64,000 bases of DNA. Source: Siphonodentalium dalli (taxonomy: Eukaryota > Mollusca > Scaphopoda > Gadilida > Siphonodentaliidae). Made by a program: the position numbers and the translations under genes. Positions 48,188 through 58,120 of this stretch are shown here, piece after piece; position 1 is the first letter of the stretch; the number at the start of each line of letters is the position of its first letter. The notes under the pieces were generated by a model. That model saw nothing but the letters and a program-made list of their open reading frames with translations. It did no database searches and was not told the DNA's origin. The DNA lies in contig CP136063.1 of the NCBI GenBank assembly GCA_032622095.1, positions 121,230,723-121,294,722 of the forward strand, given 5' to 3'.

Positions 48188-48962
48188 TTTATACCATGAC
48201 CGGTACAGGAGCAACAACTGCTATGAAATCGAAATAAACCCACTTAAATTAAGATGATTCTGTCGCACCATTCACAATCATCCCCGTTGTGTTCCCCACA
48301 CTTGGCCGTACATCGACGTACACTATCACAGCTGATCAGGCGTATTGATACATTGAATTAGGTCAACATTCAATTGTACGAATATGGTATCATTGTAGCC
48401 AATTCACAATAAACTGTAATCATGATGAAACCGCCATAAATAAACAACATGAATATATATATGGGAATACGAATTTAATGAATATAAATATAACACATTG
48501 CGGGAACTTTTTTTTCTCCGCCGTACAGTGAACAGGAAACCACGAAAGTCATTTTGAAATCCACCGTTTGTTGTTCGAGTTTTTTACGTCTATTTCTTGA
48601 AATATATGTTCAATTTGTTGATCTGGATGTGATTTCCACGGAAATAACTGTTCGTTTTTATCGCATTAGTGAGTATAATATTCAATTGAATCGAAAGTAT
48701 CAAATTGTTTTCATCGCGAGGCGCTACATTTTAAAAATAGAGTGATTTTGATCGAGGTCATGGAAGGTTAATGAAAGGTCAACTCGGATGTAGTTCTACT
48801 ATGGGTATAAACTTTAACCATTGAAATGCCATTAAAACGTGTTACCCACAGTAGAAACGTGTTACCCACGGTCGGACTCCTGTTCACACACAGTAGGGTG
48901 TACAGCACAAATATATTATATAGCATGTTTGTACACAGTACAATAGGGAGTCATGGTATAAA
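48188..48962. mobile_element. Candidate element with 13-bp inverted ends
   Basis: tttataccatgac (48188-48200) and gtcatggtataaa (48950-48962) are perfect inverted repeats 750 bp apart. The interior has no recognised coding content (the 63-codon frame at 48554 has no domain). A tandem phrase aacgtgttacccac occurs twice near 48837-48870. No target duplication was established. Confidence 0.45.
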
Positions 48963-49719
48963 ATAACTGAACACCTGTGGCCAACTTGATCTCCAGAATG
49001 TTTTTAAGTGGAAGGGACAGTGTAGTGGGGTGGGGGTGGAAGTTAGATTTTGAGTGTGTATGATTCACAACTTTTGTAAAAAAAAGTTAATGCACATGTA
49101 GTTGGAAATTTCATACATTATTACACTACAACATAAAGGTTAAAATACATGGTTACCATTGCCTGGTATCCCAACTAGTAATTATTGTCCCCATTATGAT
49201 GGGGACGGGGATCGAATGATGGAGGTATTTTGAGGGGGTGGGAGTCACAACTGTTATAAAGAATTTTAACAGTTGGAAATTTCATACATGATTACACTAA
49301 CTTTTTGTCCCCATTTATTTTACTGCTGTCTTGTTTGTTACTGTATTCCTGATATGGAAATAATAAAGAGCATTTATTACGCCACCTGTGGTGTATCTAG
49401 CTGCTGAGATTTTGATATTGCGTGGTGGACAGGGCGAATGCATTGTGGGGCTTTTATTTATAGAGTTGGAAATTCCGTTTATTTAAAAGTCGGAACTACG
49501 CGACCAGTAGGCCAAGTCCAGTAAAACGGTTCGTTATAGGTGCTGGTTGTTATTGTTATTTTAACGGAATTCTGAGTTGGTCATTCGCGAAACCAATATA
49601 TTTTATATTCTATAATTAAAACCGTGGGTATATAATATATGATCCTCTTTATGGATATTGTAGGAAGGTAAATTTAGCTAAAGCGGTGGGATATCTTGCA
49701 AGACAACACATTTCGGTTT
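48963..49719. other. Non-coding stretch with direct repeats
   Basis: gttggaaatttcatacat recurs near 49100 and 49265. The head of the 640-bp repeat reappears at about 49379. 49557-49612 resembles 50816-50870 (taacggaattctgag, accaatatattttatatt), linking this stretch to the Ty3-like relic. Confidence 0.5.
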
Positions 49720-50425
49720 GCGCTATAACTGCTCAATGTTTTAAGGTGTTACACAACGTCTGATAAAAAGAGTTCTATCGGGAATATTCACACTATTTTT
49801 TCAGAGAACATGCATAGAGTAAACATAGTCCTATCGGACTATCGTAAAGTAGTTCCGTTTAATTCGGGATTAATTAACCCTCAGACTGCCGAAACTGCCG
49901 ACAATAAATTCGCTTGTTCGTGTCCGCCGAAAATCAAACTTGCCTGTTTAGAGGTCCCATTTTCGTGGCTAATGGTGATAGAATCACAATTTTTCAGTCA
50001 AATTCATGGATAAATTACATTACACTTAATCGGCTTATGTCCGCGGCCATAAACCTGCGTTTTGATAACAATTTATTTGAGACAAACTGTTGCGCGGGTA
50101 TCAGTCGGCGCTTATCGGTTGAAGTTATTATGATCGTGCAGCCTGCGCGTGCAACAAGTGTTCAAATACAACAGAAGAAAAAAATACTATGTCAAATAAA
50201 TAACGTCATCAATGGACAGACAAGTTTCATTTCCGCGGGACACGAAAAAGCGAATTTAATGTCGTCAGTTTCGGCAGTCTGAGGGGTTTAATTAATCTCC
50301 TTTACGATATCCCGATAGGACTATATTTACACTATGTTCTCTGAAAAAAAATGGTGTGAATATTCCCGATAGAACTATTTTTATCAGACGTTTTGTAACA
50401 CATTAAAACATTGAGCAGTTAGCGC
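49720..50425. mobile_element. ~706-bp palindromic element
   Basis: The arms 49720-49930 and 50237-50425 are inverted repeats. Matching blocks from the outside in are actgctcaatgtttta, gttctatcgggaatattcac, cagagaacat, atagtcctatcgg, attaattaa, ctcagactgccgaaact and gcgaatttaatgtcg-type sequence. The centre (about 300 bp) is unpaired. Frames on the plus strand across it are not supported as genes. Confidence 0.82.
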
Positions 50426-50715
50426 AATTTTCTGGAATTTCGGACTATTTCGTCTATAAAAATACGATGAGCAACTGAAAATGTTTTTCAACATTCTGGA
50501 AGGGGTAGATGTCCAGGTATATATGTTTAAAATTTAACGCATAAACTATGACAGATAACAAAGTTATAATTAGTTTTATAGGCCCACCATAAATCCCCTA
50601 TAATAAACGCATGCCCCCGTAAGCACATGGCTTTGCTGTGGATGCTTTCGTTCCCAGCATGCATCATTCTCGCTATCTGTAAAATGTCTATGAACAATGG
50701 CTGTGCCACGCACTC
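50426..50715. other. Short non-coding stretch
   Basis: Nothing recognised. It separates the palindromic element from the integrase relic. Confidence 0.5.
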
Positions 50716-51674
50716 TTAGCTTTGATCCGCATTTAGAAGCATTCTGGTGTGGCGAATGAGAAACCTGCAGTAATTTATAAGCCGTAGTTCATTGTAATAA
50801 TTTGAAGAATTACTTATCTTAACGGAATTCTGAGGCGGTCCATTCATGTAACCAATATATTTTATATTATGATTTATATTTATGGCTAATAATACGATCT
50901 TGGTGGCGTTACCATTTCTGACTATGGTTTTCTTGTTAGTACTGTCCTTGGAGTTGGACATAGGAATACTCGGCACAATATTATTCTCAGGTGTAGGCAA
51001 GGAATCAGTGGGTTCGGTGGTACGCCCACTCGGCGCGAGGTCTTTGGTAGAAACAGTTTTTTCCTGTCCATTCGGTAGCTTGACATAGGCGTACTGGTCG
51101 TTCGCTTCTAGAAGAGTGACCTCATCATACTTGGTACCTCGGATGAATCGACGTAGAAGTACCGGTCCTGGGGTAGTCAGCCATTGAGGCAACGAAGTAC
51201 CATTGCTGGTATGTCTGGCGTATTTGAACAGACGACCATGCGGAGAGTCATTCGTAGCAGTCGAGATGAGTGAGCGAATAGAATGCAGTGCAATCGGTAA
51301 CACATGTTCCCAACATTCAGTCTTCAGTTTATGGGAATGCAATGATAAGTGCACTGCTTTCCATATCACGCCATTGAATTGTTCGCACTGTGAATTTCCA
51401 GTAGGGTGTACGGAGTGGTGCGGCTCATCATTATTCCGTTGCTCAGAAGGAAGTCCTTGACACTGGAACTCATGAACGCCGCCCCGTGGTCAGAATGAAT
51501 GAATTGAGGCACGCCAAAAACACTGAACAATTGTTTCAAACAGGTTAGTACGCTGTCGCTGCTAACGTCGGGACATGGGAATGCCCATGGAAATCTGCTG
51601 TATTCGTCTATAACTGTCAGAATGTACTTGTTTTTCGTTGACGACGGTGACGGGCATTTAAAGTCGATGTTCAA
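50716..51674 (-). pseudogene. Ty3/gypsy-like retrotransposon integrase relic
   Basis: Reading the minus strand, 51674-51366 encodes the start of an integrase core: NIDFKCP (first Asp), ILTVIDEYSRFPWAFP, and FIHSDHGAAF (second Asp). The frame changes near 51390-51410; in the other frame the catalytic Glu region (QCEQFNG) leads into 51369-50716, with WKAVHLSLHS, ESIRS-like helices and a C-terminal domain (PGPVLLRRF, YAYVKLPNGQEKTVS, DLAPSG) of the kind in Ty3-type integrases. No protease, reverse transcriptase, RNase H or LTR was identified beside it, and the N-terminal zinc finger is missing. It is a truncated, frameshifted relic next to the left side of the Polinton. Confidence 0.85.
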
Positions 51675-51689
51675 TCGTTGAAACGGCAG

Positions 51690-52050
51690 TAGTATACAGG
51701 AGAGAGACAGGGATGTATAGGAGATTGAGATTGTGGAGGAGGAGGAAAATAAAATCGATATTGTTTTAATCCGTATATATAATTAAATAAGTAGTTATAT
51801 AGATACGTAGATATATAGATACGTAGATATGTAGATATCGGGTATAGCTTACGCAATTACCTATAATAATATGGGTAGTTTACCTTCGACTAGTTCACTA
51901 ATTTTATTGATCCCCCACTTTTCGAATGAACTGATCTAAACTCCAATTATTGATTCCTCGGTTGTGTGTGCTTTAGTATTAAGTGATGGATGGATGTGAA
52001 ATTATCGATACATAAGGCAGTGCTTTAATCGAGCTATTTCACTCACTATA
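51690..52050. other. Left flank of the Polinton genes
   Basis: It includes a short tandem (atagatacgtagatat) at about 51798-51838. The left terminal inverted repeat of the Polinton should lie in or left of this stretch, but its partner is outside the window, so it cannot be recognised. Confidence 0.45.
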
Positions 52051-52692
52051 ATGGATCACGGGATTTCAGTTAATGAACCGGGGTTTAAACACCCATTCAC
52101 TGCTATAGCTGCAGGTCCTAGTGCTTGCGGGAAGACACACTTCGTATCTAGATTAATTCACAATGTGACTGTTATGATTAACCCACCGCCGTCTGTTATA
52201 TATTGGTGTTTTAGTGAATGGCAACCTGGGTATGAAGTGTTGAAGAAAGTAGTCCGATTCCATGAAGTAATACCTGACATAAGCACGTTTGATGTGAGCA
52301 CCCCGTCCCTGATTATACTCGATGATTTGATGTTAGAATGTGATAAGAATAGCGTGACCAATCTTTTCACAAAATACAGTCATCACAGAAATATGAGTGT
52401 TATACTTATTCTTCAGAATATCTTCGCACGTAATAAAAATCAGAGAACTATAAGCTTGAATTCTCATTATCTTATCCTTTTTAAGAATCCGAGAGATCAA
52501 ACTTCAATTTCGGTTCTCGCTAGACAAATGTTCAACACCAAAGATAAACACCTCGTTGAAGCGTATCGAGACGGTGTAATGCAACCATTCAGATACTTAC
52601 TCATTGACTTGAAACAGGAAACACCGGAAAATATGCGCCTGCACACAAATATTTTCCCCGAGGAAACCACGGATGTGTATGTGCTTAAATAA
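52051..52692 (+). CDS. Polinton packaging ATPase (FtsK/HerA, A32-like)
   Basis: 213 codons from ATG with no break, the usual size for this family. Walker A is GPSACGKT at residues 22-29. Walker B is SLIILDDLM at about residue 88-96. The sensor-like ILILQNIFAR follows about 25 residues later, and FKNPRDQTSISVLARQ about 30 further on. In related viruses this enzyme hydrolyses ATP to drive genome DNA into preformed capsids; that role is inferred from the family. It is one of the few genes here without a visible lesion. The next gene starts 28 bp downstream. Confidence 0.92.
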   Translation: MDHGISVNEPGFKHPFTAIAAGPSACGKTHFVSRLIHNVTVMINPPPSVIYWCFSEWQPGYEVLKKVVRFHEVIPDISTFDVSTPSLIILDDLMLECDKNSVTNLFTKYSHHRNMSVILILQNIFARNKNQRTISLNSHYLILFKNPRDQTSISVLARQMFNTKDKHLVEAYRDGVMQPFRYLLIDLKQETPENMRLHTNIFPEETTDVYVLK

Positions 52693-52719
52693 ACATTCGT
52701 GAACGACGAAATTTAAATC

Positions 52720-53056
52720 ATGTCAAAACGACTGAAGAGGAACGTGGGTAATATAACTTGGTTAGGACGTCTCCCACCGCGAAAGGCTAACCTCGCTGTG
52801 CACAACGCCGATGAGGATTTAATAGATTGTTTATCTGACTGCTGTCTGAATATACTGAGAGGGAGGGAACATACCGATCTCGACCAGACAAAAGAATAAA
52901 CTTGTTAAATACAAGAATAAAAACCGAAATGTAGCCAAACCCAGGTCTTGTAGTCTAAAGAAGAGGAAACGACATTTACAAACAGGCGGATTTCTGGGAA
53001 CTTTATTGAAACATATAGTCCAGTTTTTTAGCAGTCTTATAGGAGGTTTTATTTAA
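52720..53056 (+). pseudogene. Small basic protein with Gly-Gly hydrophobic tail (Polinton accessory), frameshifted
   Basis: From the ATG, 59 codons run MSKRLKRNVGNITWLGRLPP and on to a stop at 52897. In the +1 frame, reading continues across the same place (ISTRQKNKLVKYKNKN), then a basic patch (LKKRKRHL), QTGGFLGTLLKHIVQFFSSL and IGGFI before a stop at 53054. The frame change lies in or near the G-rich gagagggaggg (52856-52866). A lysine/arginine-rich N-terminal part plus a GGFL hydrophobic tail is a recurrent Polinton arrangement, probably a small virion or core protein. The function is not established from the sequence. Confidence 0.65.
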
Positions 53057-53064
53057 TAAAAAAA

Positions 53065-53775
53065 ATGGAATACATGAAAATGGTTTTAATCTATCCTAAG
53101 TTCTTGAAGACCGGATCCGATAATGGAGGTGGTAATGAACCTAAGAAACTAGCAGTTCGAACTACCCTAACCGATTTAGATAAGAAAATGGGGTCAGTAG
53201 CTAGTAGCAAGGTGCTTTCACAAGAAGATTAAATTTTACATTATAACCAACTACTGGAGAGATTTATAAGATACAAAACGAAATGCAACAATCGAGATAA
53301 AGCCCGGAAACCTTCGGAACCACCACCAGCACCACCACCACCGGACACCCCGATAATGATGAGCGAAGAAGAGGACGATGTCGACGACGATAAGTCGTTG
53401 TATGAGCGAAAGGAGTATTTTGATACTATTCCGAAGAAGTTGAGGGGTAAAGCTAACCTTCTGCTTAATGAGATGCGAAAACACCCAAAATTACAGTTCA
53501 GTGATGACGGTTTTGTTTTGTATAAAGACCGGAAGATGGAGACGCTCGATTTATTAGCTGATGTTATAAGGGAAAGGAAAACGTTCAGACATGCGGGGCG
53601 TCATGTTTTCTCAGAAGCAATTCGTAACTCCGACATTCCTTTGGATTTGATCGGTAATAAATTTTACAAACGAGCTCGCAGCAGGTCAAACGTAACCCCA
53701 TATACCACACCAATAGGACGTATGCTGTTAAACACTCCAACAACTCGTACGAACCTACAGTGGGATCAGGCATAA
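53065..53775 (+). pseudogene. Conserved Polinton protein with acidic linker, one in-frame TAA
   Basis: From the ATG the frame stays the same for 236 codons but is cut by TAA at 53230-53232 (codon 56). The first part includes LYPKFLK-like and LTDLDKKMGSV segments. After the stop comes YNQLLERFIRYKTKC, a proline run (EPPPAPPPPDTP), an acidic stretch (SEEEDDVDDD), and a compact domain: IPKKLRGKANLLLNEMRKHP, FVLYKDRKM, DLLADVIRERK and SDIPLDLIGNKFY. The C-terminal domain recurs in Polinton-associated proteins of many invertebrates, as I recall the family. Its biochemical role is unknown to me. It is placed between the small basic protein and the integrase. Confidence 0.7.
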
Positions 53776-53782
53776 TGATGGA

Positions 53783-53953
53783 GTTTATTTCGATCCGGCG
53801 AAGACAGGTAGTTTCGGTGGTATTTCTAGCTTGAAAAGAGTTACTAAAAAGACAGATAAAGAGGTTAGAGCCTTTTTAAAGCATTACTATCCTCATGAAA
53901 CAACAAAACTCTATCGGAAAGCCACCCCTATTGTGATCACAATGATCGCGTAA
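53783..53953 (+). pseudogene. Probable N-terminal piece of the Polinton integrase
   Basis: The frame VYFDPAKTGSFGGISSLKR, with DKEVRAFLKHYYPHETTK after it, resembles the N-terminal DNA-binding or helical region of Polinton integrases (a Gly-Ser-Phe-x-Gly step followed by two helices). It ends in TAA at 53951-53953. The catalytic part begins only at 56048, so the gene is separated into two pieces. The last residues partly parallel the first residues of the downstream piece (EAYTLHRPARKKF), so a small overlap or duplication is possible. No ATG was identified; reading in this frame is open back to about 53765. Confidence 0.6.
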
Positions 53954-56047
53954 TAAATAAGCCGAGAAATAAATAAATAATACCACCACCGGTTGTCGGC
54001 TATCTCCGTCGCAAAACCTCGCATGACGTCAAGCGAGGTAAACTAATTAAAAACAGGGAATTGGAGTCGGAGTTAATTATGTCTACCTATATGGCGATGG
54101 AAAATCCGGAATCGACATCAGCGCGTGAGTGTAATGGAATTACGGCGGGGCATATCAATAGCATTGTGTACACATGGTGAATTGTCATCGCGCGGTGAGT
54201 TATCTTCACTTGTGATTTGCCTTAAGTGCTGTTTGGAAAGTTACGGTATTGTTTTGACAAAAAATATAGAGGGACAATTGAGCGGGGTAGATAACACTTT
54301 CGTATAAAGCTTATAAAAACACGAGCCGGCATGTGAACTTTATTCGGCTGCGTGTTTGCGATGTTGTTTTAATTTTCCGTATATATGCCCCGAGTGTCCC
54401 ATATTTACAATCATTCATTCGTGACAATGCCATATAAATGCAGTGTTTTCGGCCGTGGCCGGTCTAGTGACTCTCAGTTAGGCATATGCTGTATTCATTT
54501 CCAAACGATGTTCGTTTACGTGACATTTGGCGGGATTTCTGTGGGAAACCTGTTGCGCAAAATCAGAAACCGATTACATATACCAAATAAAGAGCGTTTA
54601 ATTTGACGAGTCAGTCATGGTTACGAATACATACAATTGCAGTTAAAGTGGGGAGTATGTTGATGAATAATTCACGATGACAACTATTCTAAGTCGAGTC
54701 CTCATTTCCTTCACCATGGCTCAATAAAGAGCGTTCCATGTTAAGAGTTTTCCTAATATGGTACGAATAAAAAGAGTTTAATAAAGCGGAAATTGCTATG
54801 ACAATGATGGAAGGATATATAAAGCATGCATATCGGAAGTTCATGTACATGTGTTGGCCTGTATTGTTGTAATCAGTAAACAATCACTAGAACAACTGTT
54901 CTAAGTCGAGTCCCTTTACCTTGACGCAATAAAGAGCGTTCACTATTACGATATATTGCGAATAAAGAGCACTTGAATATGTGATTCCATATTAAACCGG
55001 ATTATTATCCCTCCTTCAAAAAGTGTTATATATGATTGGATGTTTAAACGAACCACGGCGAACATTTATATATTTCCCCTATTGTTATGCGTAATGGACA
55101 CATAGAGGTCGATTTATGACCTGGATATTCAATAGACCGCATCGCTAGAGTGCTAATTTTATAGGCCAATAACCATGCAGTGAATTTCCATCAGTGACAG
55201 TCGGCAAGATTGTTTTGGGTGGGGGAAGCAATATTCCGAAATATATATAAACACCATATTGCCCAAATATATACATGATTCATAACCAAGGAAAAATGAA
55301 CTTATCATATTGGTAATGAATGACTTGATTATAATTGATTAAATCCGACAGCAATAAACCAATTTTGTGTTGTTTTACCGCGTTACGATAAATTAAAACG
55401 AAACGCTCTTTATTGACACACGACTAATGGCATCTGGAAATTGGAATGTTTACGAGATGGTAATTGCCTAATAACTGTGCAAGTCTTCGCGTATATATGC
55501 AATCTTGATATGCATATATAATATAACTTAGACTATTCCGGTAACGAAAAAATATATATAAACACGAGCACGCGTTTATATAGATAAATGCGCACAAAAC
55601 TGAATAATATACGGGCATGGCTTTATAGTAACAACACATCGCGATACATATAATAATAGTAATAATAACACGATAAAGACATTTAATTACGAGAAAGGCG
55701 ATGTTTTCGGCGAAGTTTTGCATTCGCAGTGTGATAACGTGACAATCTTCAAAGGTCGCGATCGACTACATGCAAACTTAAAATACCGCCGTCGCGCATC
55801 TATGCGTTGTCAATGAGTTACCACGTGATCGATCACGTGCTATGCTTCTGTTTACATGTGACAATCACGTGATCGGGCTGATGATCATGTGACTTCGTCT
55901 ACAACAAAATCTTCGGCTAACTTCGGAATTTTTTTTAATCGTTATAAAAATAACGATTGGCGGCCGAATATTAGATTATATGCGCCCAATGGACATTTTA
56001 TATATATATTATCGGTATATTGAAAGAAAATAATATTGTTTTTTCAG
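53954..56047. other. 2.1 kb of non-coding DNA splitting the integrase
   Basis: AT-rich sequence without supported genes. It holds several copies of aataaagagcgtt (54586, 54723, 54928; variants near 54765 and 54961) and an inverse copy at 55402-55414. Two longer direct repeats share ttctaagtcgagtcc plus aataaagagcgtt (54687-54735 and 54899-54940). A palindrome cacgtgatcgatcacgtg lies at about 55823. It ends with an acceptor-like ttttttcag immediately before the integrase core. No inverted ends mark it as a known transposon; an intron, an insertion, or both are possible. Confidence 0.55.
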
Positions 56048-56803
56048 GACCGTATTCCTTTAAGTGCGCAAGAAGCGTACACTCTACACAGACCAGCGAG
56101 GAAGAAGTTCTTGAGGAGACAAACTATCATTAGCTGTCCGCTGCAGCAGTTTCAGATCGATTTGGTTGATGTTAAGTCGCTGACAGAGGAGAACGATAAT
56201 TTTAAATATATATTCACCTGTATCGATGTGTTCACAAAAATAGCTTGGGCTGTCCCGATGTTAACCAAATTTGCTTCAGACTCGATCGAGGCTTTCGCTA
56301 TTATACTCGAGAAATCCGATATTCAGAGATCTGTTCAGGCGGACAAAGGGACTGAGTACTTAGCGAGCAAATTTCAAAAATATCTAAAGATTAAGAATAT
56401 TCAGTTCTTTACTTCTGAAAATGATGACGTCAAATGTGCGATCATTGAACGATTTCATAGGACTTTAAAGAGCCGTATGTGGAGATTTGTATGGTAAACA
56501 CACAACTCGACGAACTCGGGCAGCTGAAGGCGAACTACAGTTTTTCTGTTGGTGATTTAGTGAGAATCTCACACAGGAAAAGAATATTTCAAAAGGGATA
56601 TGAAGCTAACTGGTCTCGTGAATTCTGGTGAAGATCTAGAGGGCACTTTCTACCCGAAAGAGCTTCAGAAAGTTATCGAACCGGAAGGTTTCAAGATTGA
56701 GAAGGTTCTAAAAAGAGAGAAAAATAAACTCTTTGTTAAATTTCTCGGGTATCCCTCAAAATTTAATGCCTGGGTACATAAAAGTGCGTTAATTAGTGAT
56801 TGA
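56048..56803 (+). pseudogene. Polinton integrase: catalytic core and chromodomain-like C-terminus, broken
   Basis: The core frame carries EAYTLHRPARKKF, then FQIDLVDV (first Asp), YIFTCIDVFTKIAWAVP, VQADKGTEYL (second Asp) and IIERFHRTLKSRMW (Glu), the DDE triad of retroviral-type integrases, with about 34 residues between the second Asp and the Glu. It stops at 56495-56497. Another frame then gives FSVGDLVRISHRKRIFQKGY, and a third shift returns to a frame with FYPKELQKVIE and a chromo/SH3-like end FVKFLGYPSKFNAWV. The spacer usual between the Glu helix and the C-terminal part is largely missing. The enzyme would join Polinton ends to host DNA; this copy cannot make an intact one as assembled. 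Confidence 0.85.
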
Positions 56804-56816
56804 GTCAGTTCTCGAG

Positions 56817-56963
56817 ATGGATCAGAATAACAACAATGCGAGTCGTAGTTGGTGGTGTTGTTGGGTCGACTGCAGTAAGGACCAAGTTACTTACACAACA
56901 CAAATTGTCATTCTCTACTTTATAATAGTGGCTGCTGTGTTGAATATATCACTCGACAATTGA
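56817..56963 (+). CDS. Small single-pass membrane protein (Polinton accessory)
   Basis: 48 codons from ATG, directly after the integrase. The N-terminal half is polar with several Asn, then a Trp/Cys cluster (SWWCCWVDC), then one hydrophobic segment of about 18 residues (IVILYFIIVAAVLNIS), ending SLDN. The design (Cys-rich head, one membrane helix, short tail) suggests a small membrane or envelope-associated protein. Function unknown; too short for a firm homology claim, and the intact frame could be chance, but its composition is strongly non-random. Confidence 0.6.
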   Translation: MDQNNNNASRSWWCCWVDCSKDQVTYTTQIVILYFIIVAAVLNISLDN

Positions 56964-57034
56964 GATCAGCAGCTGTGGACAGCTCTTCTTACTTCGTCAG
57001 TCGGTATATTACTCCCGAACCCTAAAGCTAAGAA

Positions 57035-57763
57035 ATGAACAGTTTTTATATTACTCTCCCGAGCAATGCTTCTATGGACTATTACCCGAAGAACACGGTG
57101 GCTCAATTCACCACCAAACTACCCGCTTCAATCAACCTCGAAGGAGAATGGGAGGTAGGCCTCGCTGAGATACAATTTCCCTATTCATGGTATACCGTTT
57201 CTAGAGATGATGTTTGGTTTGAGGTGAAGAGAAATAACAGATAACGAACGACCTATTTACCAGTAGGCAATTACGAAAATCCGCAACAAATGATATATGA
57301 GCTGTACATACAACGTGACTCTATATCAAACCCTTATATCGCGTTCACCTACAATGAATCTTCAAAATTTTTAGAAATGTCTATTAGGGAAAGGACAACT
57401 GTTAAGGTCAGTGAAATGTTCGCGCATATCATGGGTATGGACGTGCGTGAAATGAAGACCGGATATCACGAATCGGTGCGCCCTGTCAGTATCGCTAGGG
57501 CGAAATTAGCCTCTGTCTACGTGTATTCAGACGTGGTGAAAGAACAAATCATCGGAGATACATACGCTCCGCTGCTTCGAACGGTTCTGATCACCGTAAA
57601 CTACGGAGAGCAATGCAGTCAAATTTTCAACCGAATTTATTACCTACCTATCAATAAGAAGAATCTCGACTCCATCGAGATCAATATAATGACATCAACT
57701 GGTCTTCCAGTGTCAGTCTTAGCCAGTAAATCAGTGGTAACGTTACATTTTCGCAAATTATGA
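57035..57763 (+). pseudogene. Minor capsid (penton-type) protein candidate, one in-frame TAA
   Basis: The frame starts MNSFYITLPSNASMDYYPKN, with TTKLPASINLEGEWEVGLAE soon after, a well-conserved Polinton N-terminus. One in-frame TAA at 57242-57244 interrupts it; the same frame then runs to 57763 with YVYSDVVKEQIIGD, LLRTV and a final VVTLHFRKL. The strand-rich pattern and about 240-residue length fit a single-jelly-roll minor capsid protein, but I cannot prove the fold. The stop overlaps the next start (ATGA at 57760-57763). Confidence 0.65.
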
Positions 57764-58119
57764 GGACTGCTTACTGTTGCGACGGAAGCCTATGTGATGC
57801 TTACTATAGGAAACAAGTCGGCAGAGGTCTTCCAGTTTTCGCAGGAGCTAGAACTCAGAAGGACTACGGTAGTATTTTTGGAGGTATTCGCAATGCTTTA
57901 CTACCGTTGATGAAAACAGGTGGCAAACATCTGCTTTCTGGTGGGATAGGTTTAGCCAGCGATTTGATTGAAGGCGGTGACTTTAAGGAATCGTTGGTCC
58001 GAAGAGGGGGACAAACCGGCAAGAGAGTGTCGAATGATCTCAGTGGGTTCAAGCCTATAAAACGCAAGAAGCTCAGAAAGAAACTCATTACCAAGAAGAA
58101 TAAGGACATATTCGGTTGA
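57760..58119 (+). CDS. Glycine-rich, basic Polinton virion protein
   Basis: 119 codons, intact, with its ATG overlapping the stop of the preceding gene by the ATGA arrangement. It has AYYRKQVGRGLPVFAG near the start, then GSIFGGIRNALLPLMKTGGK, an amphipathic or hydrophobic GGIGLASDLIEGG stretch, and a very basic C-terminus (KRKKLRKKLITKKNK). The position between minor and major capsid genes and the glycine-rich and basic features suggest a DNA- or membrane-interacting internal virion protein, loosely comparable to adenovirus core or cement proteins. That comparison is an inference from layout, not from sequence identity. Confidence 0.72.
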   Translation: MRTAYCCDGSLCDAYYRKQVGRGLPVFAGARTQKDYGSIFGGIRNALLPLMKTGGKHLLSGGIGLASDLIEGGDFKESLVRRGGQTGKRVSNDLSGFKPIKRKKLRKKLITKKNKDIFG

Positions 58120-58120
58120 T

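Noticed and set aside
49810-50282. Overlapping plus-strand frames of 67 and 122 codons
   Set aside because: They lie on the arms and centre of a palindromic element, and no domain is visible.
55424-55723. 99-codon minus-strand hydrophobic frame in the integrase-splitting stretch
   Set aside because: AT-rich low-complexity translation (Ile/Tyr/Cys-rich) without motif; not supported as a gene.
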